A DNA stretch of 64,000 nucleotides from CAVUCH01 sp963739995 (lineage in GTDB: Bacteria; Acidobacteriota; Vicinamibacteria; Vicinamibacterales; JAENWD01), in contig CAVUCH010000009.1 of assembly GCA_963739995.1 (NCBI GenBank), positions 1 through 64,000 of the forward strand, given 5' to 3'. Position numbers and translations under genes: made by a program. The notes beneath the pieces were generated by a model. That model made no database searches. It worked only from the letters and a program-made list of their open reading frames with translations, and was not told where the DNA came from. Positions 27,073-34,504 of the stretch are shown piece by piece (positions within the stretch are counted from its first letter, which is position 1; each line of letters begins with the position of its first letter).

Positions 27073-27151
27073 GCGCGACCTTCCCAGGCGGGATTGCCGG
27101 CGCCGTCCGGCCGGTGGGTCCACACGGCCGTCGCCCACCGCCGCCCCGCGC

Positions 27152-27180
27152 TTGTGGAAGCCCGCGGGGTGTCCTATAGT
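27152..27180 (+). promoter_or_regulatory. Candidate sigma70-type promoter for the MFS/HPS cluster
   Basis: TTGTGG (27152-27157), a 17-bp spacer and TATAGT (27175-27180), about 47 bp before the MFS start codon at 27228. The -10 matches the consensus at 5 of 6 positions, the -35 only at TTG. Confidence 0.45.
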
Positions 27181-27227
27181 CCCTCGCGCCCCGATTGCGT
27201 CTGTTTCGTCGAGGAGCACACACGGTC

Positions 27228-28424
27228 ATGAACAAGCAGCGCCTTTTTCTCGCAAGTTGCGTCGCCCTGATCGCCACCGCCATGTCGTTCGCGATCCGCG
27301 GCGACATCATGGGCGACTTCGAGCAGATTTTTGCGCTGAACAAGACGAATCTCGGCTGGATCGCCGGCGCCGCGTTCTGGGGCTTCGGGCTGTCCATCTA
27401 CATCGGCGGACCGCTCTGTGACGTGCTCGGCATGGGCACCATCATGCGACTGGCCGCCGCGGGGCACATCGGCGGCACGCTGCTCACGATATTCGCGCCG
27501 AGCTTCCCGGTGCTCTTCGCGGCGACGGTCATCATCGGCATCGCGAACGGGCTGGTCGAAGCGGCGATCAACCCGCTCGTGGCGACCATCTACCCGGACG
27601 AAAAGACCCGGCGGCTGACCGCGCTGCACGCCTGGTTTCCGGGTGGCATCGTGATCGGCGGGGTGCTCAGCTTTCTGTTCACCCAGATCGGCCTGGGATG
27701 GCAGGCGAAAATGCTGCTGATGCTCATCCCCTCCGTGATCTACACGATGATGTTCGTCGGGCAGCGGTTTCCCGAAACGGAGCGCAAGGCCGCCGGCGTC
27801 TCCTCGGGCGAGATGCTGGGGCAATTGGCGCGCCCCCTGTTCGTCATCATCTTCATCTCGATGTGCCTCACGGCGGCCACTGAGCTCGGTCCCGGCCAGT
27901 GGTATGCAAACGTGTTCAACGAGGTGATGGGGAGCACGGCACGGGCAGGCATTCTCGTGCTCGTATGGGTGAACGGGATCATGTGGGTGATGCGGCAGTT
28001 CTTCGGCGGCGTGTCCCACCGCATGTCACCGGTGGCCCTGATCGCTGTCACCGCGATACCCGCCGCTGCAGGCCTCTACCTGTTCAGCCTCGCCGCGTCT
28101 CCGATCACGGCGTTCGCGGCGGCCGCGCTCCTCGCGGTCGGCACGGCGTTCTGGTGGCCCACGATGCTGGGCATCACATCGGAACGGTTTCCGCGCGGTG
28201 GCGCGCTGGCCCTCGCCATCATCGGCGGCACCGGCAGCTTTGCCACGGCAATCGCGGGCCCGGTGATGGGCTACCTGAACGATCGCTTCGGCCCACGCGA
28301 GATGCTCGCCATCTGGGCCATCCTGCCCCTCGTCATCACGGTGATGTTTCTGGCCATCTACATGCGCGATCGGGCGGTTGGCGGGTACAAGGTCGAGAGG
28401 CTGCAGCCGGACGCAGGGGTCTGA
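27228..28424 (+). CDS. MFS transporter (FHS/fucose-permease-like)
   Basis: 398 residues from ATG 27228 with GAGGAG about 12 nt upstream; 12 hydrophobic segments. AIRGDIMGDFEQIFALNKTNLGWI and NGLVEAAINPLVATIYPDEKTRRLTALHAWFPGG are typical of the FHS-like group that takes up sugars and polyols by proton symport. Inner membrane. It heads a same-strand run with HPS-like aldolase, Zn-ADH and SDR genes, so it likely imports the sugar, polyol or sugar acid that they degrade. Confidence 0.87.
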   Translation: MNKQRLFLASCVALIATAMSFAIRGDIMGDFEQIFALNKTNLGWIAGAAFWGFGLSIYIGGPLCDVLGMGTIMRLAAAGHIGGTLLTIFAPSFPVLFAATVIIGIANGLVEAAINPLVATIYPDEKTRRLTALHAWFPGGIVIGGVLSFLFTQIGLGWQAKMLLMLIPSVIYTMMFVGQRFPETERKAAGVSSGEMLGQLARPLFVIIFISMCLTAATELGPGQWYANVFNEVMGSTARAGILVLVWVNGIMWVMRQFFGGVSHRMSPVALIAVTAIPAAAGLYLFSLAASPITAFAAAALLAVGTAFWWPTMLGITSERFPRGGALALAIIGGTGSFATAIAGPVMGYLNDRFGPREMLAIWAILPLVITVMFLAIYMRDRAVGGYKVERLQPDAGV

Positions 28425-28453
28425 CGTGACGCGGCGTGCGGGGTGCGAGAGAT

Positions 28454-29176
28454 ATGCCCGACTTCCCGATCGTTCAGATTTCGCTCGATCTCACATCGTT
28501 GCAAGAGGCGCTCGAGACAGCGGAGATTGCCGTGTCAGCCGGCGTGGACTGGCTCGAGGCCGGGACCCCGCTCATACTGGCCGAGGGGCTGCGTGCGGTG
28601 GAGGGCCTGCGCAAGCGCTTCCCGGATCACCCCATCGTTGCGGACCTGAAGACGATGGACGGTGGATACCTCGAGGCGGAGATGATGGCGAAGGCCGGGG
28701 CCAACTGCGTCGTCGTGATGGGCCGGGCGCACGAAGCGACGATCCGGCGCGTGGTGGATGCCGGGCGGGACTTCGGGATCCAGGTGATGGGCGACAACCT
28801 CGCGGCAGACGATCGCGTCGCCAACGCGCGGTGGATGGAGCGACTGGGTGTGGACTACATCATCCACCACATCGGCTACGACGAGCGCCGGATGATCGCG
28901 GGGTTGAGCCCGATGGACGAGCTCGACGAGGTCGTGCGCACGGTGAGTATCCCGGTGCAGGCGGTCGGCGGCCTCTCGATCCGCCAGGCGATCGAATGTC
29001 CCGCCCACGGTGCCCCCCTCGTCGTCCTCGGCGCGCCGCTGGTGATCGATGCGGACGAGTTCAAGACCGCCAGCACCAACCTGCACGATGTGCTGAGCGA
29101 GATCTGCCGCGAGATCCGCCGCGTTCCTTTCCAGCGGCCTGCACACTGGCCGCCTCCGCGCTTCGCCGCGGAATGA
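28454..29176 (+). CDS. HUMPS-family TIM barrel, 3-hexulose-6-phosphate synthase-like
   Basis: 240 residues from ATG 28454. OMP-decarboxylase-superfamily barrel: ISLDLTSLQEALETAE, VDWLEAGTPLI, metal-site motif VADLKTMDGGYLEAEMMAKAGAN (as in 3-hexulose-6-phosphate synthases), VDYIIHHIGYDE and IPVQAVGGLS. HPS condenses formaldehyde with ribulose 5-phosphate (or the reverse); relatives decarboxylate 3-keto-L-gulonate 6-phosphate. No phosphohexuloisomerase is nearby, and the neighbours are oxidoreductases of sugar catabolism. A retro-aldol or decarboxylation step in a sugar-acid pathway is therefore more likely than formaldehyde fixation; that is inference. Its stop codon lies inside a heptad array. 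Confidence 0.8.
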   Translation: MPDFPIVQISLDLTSLQEALETAEIAVSAGVDWLEAGTPLILAEGLRAVEGLRKRFPDHPIVADLKTMDGGYLEAEMMAKAGANCVVVMGRAHEATIRRVVDAGRDFGIQVMGDNLAADDRVANARWMERLGVDYIIHHIGYDERRMIAGLSPMDELDEVVRTVSIPVQAVGGLSIRQAIECPAHGAPLVVLGAPLVIDADEFKTASTNLHDVLSEICREIRRVPFQRPAHWPPPRFAAE

Positions 29177-29296
29177 AAAATGTAGAATGCACAATGTAAA
29201 AGGCGGCGCGTTACATGTGCGAACTCCTGATCGCATAGCCGCGGGCTGGCGGACATTCTTGTTCCAGTTTTCATTTTCCATTCTTCACTTTTCATT
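29171..29296. repeat. Heptad array element (AATG/CATT words)
   Basis: Left arm 29171-29198: GAATGAA, AAATGTA, GAATGCA, CAATGTA in 7-bp register, including the stop codon of the HPS-like gene. Right arm 29262-29296: TTCCAGT, TTTCATT, TTCCATT, CTTCACT, TTTCATT. The arms are purine- and pyrimidine-rich respectively and loosely complementary. It is markedly A/T-rich against its surroundings and shares words with the element at 52421-52493. Confidence 0.85.
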
Positions 29297-29310
29297 TCTG
29301 TCGCTGTCCA

Positions 29311-30363
29311 ATGACCCAATCAGCCGTAGTCCAGTACACCCTCGAGCCGATGGCCGTCGAGATCCGCGAGGTGTCCGTCCCCGAGATTACAGACGACGAT
29401 GTCCTGCTCGCGGTGGGGGCGGTATCGGTGTGCGGATCGGATGTGCACCAGGCGTACAACACGCATTCGTGGCCGGTGAACGTGCCGGTGACGCTGGGTC
29501 ATGAGTTTGGTGGCACGATCGCGAGGCTTGGGCGTGCTGTTCGGGGTTTTCGGGAGGGCGATCGCGTCGTCAGCGAGACCGCGGCCGTGATCTGCGGCGC
29601 GTGCGCGATGTGTCGCAGCGGGCGCTACAACCTCTGTCCCACGCGCAAGGGCTTCGGGTACGGCGTCGACGGGGCCATGGCCGAGTTTGTGAAGGTTCCG
29701 GGGCGGTGCCTCCATCACGTGCCGGACTCGCTGGCGTTCGACCTCGCGTGCCTCACCGAACCCCATGCCGTTGCCTACAACGCGATGTGCGTGAACGTGA
29801 CGATCCGACCCGGCGATATGGTGGTGGTGCTCGGACCAGGACCGATCGGATTGCTCTGCGCACGAATGGCCGCCCTCTCCGGGGCCACCCCCCTCGTCAT
29901 GGTGGGTTTGACGGCGGACGTCGAGCGCCTCGAGATGGCACGGCGTCTCGGCGCCACGCACGTCGTGGACGCGCAGGCGAACGATCTGGATGGGATCGTG
30001 CGCGACCTGAACCCTCTCGGCGCCGATGTCGTGTGCGACGCGTCAGGATCGAGCCGGACGCTTGCCGCAGCGCTGCGCCTCGTGCGGCCTGATGGACAGG
30101 TGACGAAGGTGGGCTGGTCCCCTGAGCCGCTCGGCGTCGATCTGAACCCGCTGGTCCAGAAAAACGTGCGTCTGCAGGGATCGTTCAGCCACAACTGGCC
30201 GATCTGGGAGCGCGTGCTGCACCTGCTCGCCTCGGGCGTCACCGGTGCTGAACAGATCATCGGCTTGCGCGCCGGCCTCTCGGAATGGCGCGAAGCCTTC
30301 GATGCCATGCATGAGGGCCGGGTGATCAAGTCGGTGCTGCTGCCCGATGCCCACGCTCACTGA
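29311..30363 (+). CDS. Zinc-dependent medium-chain alcohol/polyol dehydrogenase
   Basis: 350 residues. Catalytic zinc site Cys in VSVCGSDVHQ and His-Glu in TLGHEFGG; structural zinc lobe CGACAMCRSGRYNLC with four cysteines; Rossmann motif VVVLGPGPIGLL. Sorbitol/L-iditol/threonine dehydrogenase-like branch. It should oxidise a secondary hydroxyl of a polyol or sugar acid with NAD(P)+. The 3' end overlaps the SDR start by 17 nt, so the two are coupled. Exact substrate unknown. Confidence 0.9.
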   Translation: MTQSAVVQYTLEPMAVEIREVSVPEITDDDVLLAVGAVSVCGSDVHQAYNTHSWPVNVPVTLGHEFGGTIARLGRAVRGFREGDRVVSETAAVICGACAMCRSGRYNLCPTRKGFGYGVDGAMAEFVKVPGRCLHHVPDSLAFDLACLTEPHAVAYNAMCVNVTIRPGDMVVVLGPGPIGLLCARMAALSGATPLVMVGLTADVERLEMARRLGATHVVDAQANDLDGIVRDLNPLGADVVCDASGSSRTLAAALRLVRPDGQVTKVGWSPEPLGVDLNPLVQKNVRLQGSFSHNWPIWERVLHLLASGVTGAEQIIGLRAGLSEWREAFDAMHEGRVIKSVLLPDAHAH

Positions 30364-31123
30364 TCGCGTCGCCGTCATCACAGGATCCACGTCGGGAATC
30401 GGCCGCGGGATTGCCGTCCATTTTGCGCAGCTCGGCGCCGCGGTGGTCGTGCACGGCACGAACACGGCCCATGGCGAGGCCGTCGCCGCCGGGATTCGCG
30501 GGGCCGGCGGGCGGGCGCTGTTCATCGCGGCCGACCTGTCGGACACGGACGAATGCCAAGGGATCATCAGGACGGCGGCCCGGGAGTTCGGGCGCGTCGA
30601 CGTGCTGGTGAACAATGCGGGCGACGTGTCGCGCGGGACCATCGAGACGGTGCCGCTTGCGCTGTGGGATCGGATCCTCGCGGTGAACCTGCGGGCGCCG
30701 TTCATCCTGATGCAGGCCGTGATCCCGCACATGCGCGCACGGGGCGGCGGCAGCATCGTGAACATCGGATCGGTGAACGCGTACATCGGCGAACCCAAGC
30801 TGTGCCCGTATTCCGTGTCGAAGGGCGGCCTGATGACGCTCACGAAGAACGCGGCCGCCTTCCTCAACCAATACCGGATCCGCGTCAACCAGCTGAACGT
30901 CGGCTGGACCCTCACGGAGGGCGAGCATCGCGTGAAGCTCCTCGAAGGCAAAGGCGAAGGCTGGCTCGAGGACGCCGTCAGCACGCGCCCGTTCGGTCGT
31001 CTCCTCGAGCCACAGGACATCGCCTACGCGGCGGCCTACTTCGCATCCGACGAGAGCGCCTGCATCACCGGCTCGGTGATGGACATGGAGCAGTACCCGG
31101 TGGGTGCGCCGCCGAACTGGTAG
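30347..31123 (+). CDS. Short-chain dehydrogenase/reductase
   Basis: 258 residues. Classical SDR: TGSTSGIGRGIA cofactor loop near 12-23, NNAG near 88, catalytic Ser in IGSVNAYIG and YSVSK (Tyr-x-x-x-Lys) near 157, and a C-terminal SACITGSVMDMEQYPVGAPPNW. It overlaps the Zn-ADH gene and completes the same-strand run. Probably a sugar, polyol or aldonate oxidoreductase; substrate not determinable from sequence. Confidence 0.9.
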   Translation: MPTLTDRVAVITGSTSGIGRGIAVHFAQLGAAVVVHGTNTAHGEAVAAGIRGAGGRALFIAADLSDTDECQGIIRTAAREFGRVDVLVNNAGDVSRGTIETVPLALWDRILAVNLRAPFILMQAVIPHMRARGGGSIVNIGSVNAYIGEPKLCPYSVSKGGLMTLTKNAAAFLNQYRIRVNQLNVGWTLTEGEHRVKLLEGKGEGWLEDAVSTRPFGRLLEPQDIAYAAAYFASDESACITGSVMDMEQYPVGAPPNW

Positions 31124-31131
31124 GCGTCACG

Positions 31132-32388
31132 TCACGCCGTTTCGCGCCGGGCGAGCACGACGCCCCAGTCGACTTTTGCCGTGAGCTGCATCAGCACGAA
31201 CAGCGTGACGATCGCTCCCGCCGTGACGGTCAGCCCCGTATACCCCTCGAAGAAGAACGCGTAGCTGAAGAACACCAGGAAGACGAGCTGCGCCAGTCCC
31301 GCTTCCCGGAGCGCGAACTGCGTCCCAACCACTACCCGGAGATAGGACACCACCAGCGCGACGCTGGTGACCGCCGCTATCGCGAACGACAGGTGGAGGT
31401 CCAGATGGTCTACCAGGTAGGCGAGCAGCAGGTGGAACGCGAAGAACGCGGCGGAGACGAAGGCGTAGTTCATCGGGTGCAGACTGCGTCCGCGCAGGAC
31501 GCCGAGGATGACCATGACTGCCAGGAAGAAGAGCAGCGATACCGGGGCGAACCAGGTGATGCGCGCCGCGAGCGGACCGGGGTTGGTGCGGTCGGGCAGA
31601 TCCATGCCGATCCGCTGACCCGTCACCAGGCTGTCGAACTTCCAGGTGAGCAGCCAGCCAGCGCCGTCCGGCCGCTTTTCCGTGGGAGACATCGTGCCGG
31701 CAGGGAAGTCGATGGCCTCGAAATCGGTCTTCATCTCGAGCCTGAAATCCTGCGCTCGCGTGACACCCTCGCGTGCGAAGGCGTAGGTCCAGTCTCCGAG
31801 TCCCCGCGAGGTGTAGGCGATCTCGATCGGCACATGGGCGCCGGCCGGGACGTCCACGACGGCATCCACGCCCCGGGACAGATCGGTGATCGCTGCTGAT
31901 CGCTGGCTGCCGGCGGTGAAGACGAACCCGTCGTAAATGGCGTCCGGGGAAGGGAACATGAAGTTGACAATCACGCGCCGGGGCACGGCGTCCGGGTTGT
32001 GCACGCGCCAGCTTGCCCTGAACCGCACGGCGTAGGTGTCGTACCACAGCAGCCCTTTCTGCCGCTGGTCGAGGTCGAGCACAACCGACACGCGGGTGGC
32101 GTCGAGCGGCAGCACCGTACGCTCGACCGACTGCCGGGAGACGTCGCGAATGAGCGGACGGCCCTGGTCGTCGCGCTCCTGGACACGTTCGGTCACGGTA
32201 GTCGGCCGCTCCAGGCGCGCCTGTGGTGCCACCTGGACGTGTTTGCCGCCCCACAGCAACGCCACGTCCCGGGACAGGCGGTCGTCGAATTCCCCGGTTC
32301 GGGCGACGAGGGTGCCGCCCAGCACCCCCCAGGCCAGCGCCGCACAGACGTAGATGAAACCGATGGCAAGCAGACGGGCAGTGGTCAT
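31132..32388 (-). CDS. CreD-like inner membrane protein
   Basis: 418 residues from ATG 32388. One N-terminal TM helix (LLAIGFIYVCAALAWGVLGG), a large extracytoplasmic beta-rich domain (~30-270, with TTVTERVQERDDQGRPLIRDV and VNFMFPSPDAIYDGF), then about six TM helices, including FFAFHLLLAYLVDHLDLHLSFAI and FFFEGYTGLTVTAGAIVTLFVLMQLT. The topology and C-terminal block resemble CreD. Function of this family is poorly known (envelope homeostasis in some bacteria). It lies opposite to the sugar cluster it interrupts and converges on the SDR gene with an 8-bp gap. Confidence 0.65.
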   Translation of the reverse strand: MTTARLLAIGFIYVCAALAWGVLGGTLVARTGEFDDRLSRDVALLWGGKHVQVAPQARLERPTTVTERVQERDDQGRPLIRDVSRQSVERTVLPLDATRVSVVLDLDQRQKGLLWYDTYAVRFRASWRVHNPDAVPRRVIVNFMFPSPDAIYDGFVFTAGSQRSAAITDLSRGVDAVVDVPAGAHVPIEIAYTSRGLGDWTYAFAREGVTRAQDFRLEMKTDFEAIDFPAGTMSPTEKRPDGAGWLLTWKFDSLVTGQRIGMDLPDRTNPGPLAARITWFAPVSLLFFLAVMVILGVLRGRSLHPMNYAFVSAAFFAFHLLLAYLVDHLDLHLSFAIAAVTSVALVVSYLRVVVGTQFALREAGLAQLVFLVFFSYAFFFEGYTGLTVTAGAIVTLFVLMQLTAKVDWGVVLARRETA

Positions 32389-32609
32389 GCGTTCTCCATG
32401 TCCGGTCCGCGCGGGATGCGCGGACGACTGGCGAACAGCATGGCCGGAGGCGCCCGTCGGAGACATGAGGGAGTGATGAGGGACTCGTCAGATGTGGATG
32501 AGATCCGCGCCGCCTGCTGGAGAAGAAGGTAGAATCGCGGCCGGCGGGAAATGAGCTGTCCTCGCTTGCCGTGAACGCTCCGTAACGCCCAGGTCGGTTG
32601 ACAGCACGC

Positions 32610-33539
32610 ATGCCCACCAGTCCCCGCATCTCGGTTTTTCCCAAGTGCTACTTCGACGAGCTCGTCTCCGGCCGCATGGATTACGTGTCGTGGATCCATG
32701 ACGCGGCGACGCTGGGCGGCGAAGGCGTGGAGCACTACGACGAGTTCTTCCGCAGCCCGGCGCCCGAGCACGTGGACCCGGTTCTCGACGCGATGCGGGA
32801 GACCGGCCAGATCACGTCGCTGCTCTGTTTCTCACCCAACTTCACCCACCCGGATCCGGATGAGCGCGCGCGCCAGGTGGAACGGCAGAAGGTCGCGATC
32901 GATCTGTCGGTACGGCTCGGCACCCGGTACTGCCGCACGCTGACCGGCCAGCGGTATCCGGAGCTCGAGCGCGGCGAGGGCGTCCGTCGGGCCGTCGAGT
33001 GCATCAAGCGATCGCTGGAGTATGCGGAGCAGCGGGACGTCATCCTGTGCCTGGAGAATCACTACAAGGTCGGGGACTGGCTCTACCCGGAGTTCGCGCA
33101 GATGGAAGACGTGTTCCTCGAGGTGATCGACCAGATTCACTCGCCGCACTTCGGGGTCCAGTACGACCCGTCCAACGCCGTCGTCGGCGGCTTCGACCCG
33201 ATCGCGTTCCTCAAGAAGGTCAAGGACCGGGTCGTGACCATGCACGCCTCCGACAGGTACCTGGTGCCGGGGACGACCATCGATGAAATCAAGTCGTCGG
33301 ACGGCACCGTCGGATACCCGGACAAGCTGCGGCACGGTGAGACGGGAAAGGGGATGAACGACTACGACGCGATCTTCCGCATCCTCGCCGGCGCCGGATT
33401 CGCCGGGTGGATCTCCGTGGAAGACGGGATGAATGGGCTCGACGAGCTCAGGCGATCGGTGGAGTTCCTGAAGGCGAAACGCGCGGCGTACTACGGGGAG
33501 ACAGGTAGAGCCGGATCGAAGTCCAGCCCTACGCTGTGA
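32610..33539 (+). CDS. Xylose-isomerase-like TIM-barrel sugar isomerase/epimerase
   Basis: 309 residues from ATG 32610. AP-endonuclease-2/xylose-isomerase-like barrel. Probable metal ligands: Glu in VILCLENHYKVGDW, Asp in FGVQYDPSNAVVGG, His in VVTMHASDRYLVPG and Glu in GWISVEDGMNG. Likely epimerises or isomerises a keto sugar or sugar acid, possibly serving the upstream Zn-ADH/SDR/aldolase genes, although a minus-strand gene separates them. The last ten or so residues (GRAGSKSSPTL) are encoded by a REP-like hairpin and are probably not part of the ancestral protein. TAGAAT at 32531 is a possible -10. Confidence 0.82.
   Translation: MPTSPRISVFPKCYFDELVSGRMDYVSWIHDAATLGGEGVEHYDEFFRSPAPEHVDPVLDAMRETGQITSLLCFSPNFTHPDPDERARQVERQKVAIDLSVRLGTRYCRTLTGQRYPELERGEGVRRAVECIKRSLEYAEQRDVILCLENHYKVGDWLYPEFAQMEDVFLEVIDQIHSPHFGVQYDPSNAVVGGFDPIAFLKKVKDRVVTMHASDRYLVPGTTIDEIKSSDGTVGYPDKLRHGETGKGMNDYDAIFRILAGAGFAGWISVEDGMNGLDELRRSVEFLKAKRAAYYGETGRAGSKSSPTL
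33505..33532. repeat. REP-like hairpin forming the isomerase C-terminus
   Basis: GTAGAGCCGGA (33505-33515) and TCCAGCCCTAC (33522-33532) pair at 9 of 11 positions around the loop TCGAAG. The sequence belongs to the same family as 16939-17080. It lies inside the coding frame and ends just before the stop codon at 33537. Confidence 0.75.
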
Positions 33540-33545
33540 CTGCCT

Positions 33546-34232
33546 TCACTGCCGGGTCGGCGCGTCGGTCGGGCCGGTCCGCTGCCGGGGCTCGATGGCG
33601 GTCGCCCGGATGAATACGTCCACACCTTCGAGCGCCTTGCGATCGTCCTCGTGAAGACCCGCGCGGTCGATCGCGTCCTTGTCGGGCCGCTTCTCGAGCC
33701 GCCCGCTCACCTGCACCGGCTGCCCCGCGGGCAGGGTACCGACGCCGGCCTGGATGTTCCGGTCCAGCAGCACCAGCGTGCGATTCATCGGCCTGCCTAC
33801 CCAGAGCGTCCGGGGCCCGGGAGTGCCCATCACCGGGATGGCCGGAATAGCTACCGCCCGGCCCACGTAATCCTTCTTGGCCGTCAGCAGTTCCATGTCG
33901 CCAATGACCCGTGGTCCGTCGCCGACGGGATTCAGCGGCTTGTCGTCGCCGCGGCCGAGTCCTTCCGGATCGTTCTCCCGCTCTCCTGAGGTACCGGCTA
34001 CGGAGTAGGGGCCGGATTGGCCGCCCTCACGCGCTCCTTCTGCGCGCAGCATCCAGAGCAGGCCCAGCAGCACCAGCACAACCGGGGGAAGCGCGAACAG
34101 CCACGCGCGGCTCCGCCGCGGCGTAGGGTGAGACGCCGGGTCACGAGTTTCTACCGGATCCGGCGCTTCGTCGGGCGCGACGCGGTGGGAACGGTGTTCG
34201 GGCGGGTGATCGTCGTGATGCGAGTGGTCCAT
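33546..34232 (-). CDS. Membrane-anchored protein of unknown function
   Basis: 228 residues from ATG 34232. The N-terminal tail is His/Asp/Pro-rich (MDHSHHDDHPPEHRSHR), which could bind metal. One TM helix (~45-62, WLFALPPVVLVLLGLLWML) is followed by a soluble domain with YVGRAVAIPAIPVMGTPGPRTLWVG and PVQVSGRLEKRPDKDAIDRAGL. That domain reads like an OB-fold/NirD-like binding module (two-strand V-x-G repeats) seen in bacterial envelope proteins. No named family is assigned. It is divergent from uvrA and has no obvious operon partner. Confidence 0.65.
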   Translation of the reverse strand: MDHSHHDDHPPEHRSHRVAPDEAPDPVETRDPASHPTPRRSRAWLFALPPVVLVLLGLLWMLRAEGAREGGQSGPYSVAGTSGERENDPEGLGRGDDKPLNPVGDGPRVIGDMELLTAKKDYVGRAVAIPAIPVMGTPGPRTLWVGRPMNRTLVLLDRNIQAGVGTLPAGQPVQVSGRLEKRPDKDAIDRAGLHEDDRKALEGVDVFIRATAIEPRQRTGPTDAPTRQ

Positions 34233-34504
34233 GGGTCCTCCCGACGCGGCACGTCGGCCTGCCTGGCCGCCTGTGCGCCGGTCGTGCAGGAAGTGTGCCC
34301 CCTGGGGGCGACCAGGGAGGCTGCCAGGGTGCGAGAGTGCGGAGGAGGTGCGCCGGCGGCCCGCGGACTGGGCGGTCACTGGAACCGTTCAAGGGCACCC
34401 CGGTTTGCCCCGGTGCGTCCCATCGGGTACCATCAACAGTTTGGGACCTGTGCGGGCGAGCCTGCAGTGTGGTCCTGCTCCAACCAGGTCTCCAGCTTCG
34501 TGCT

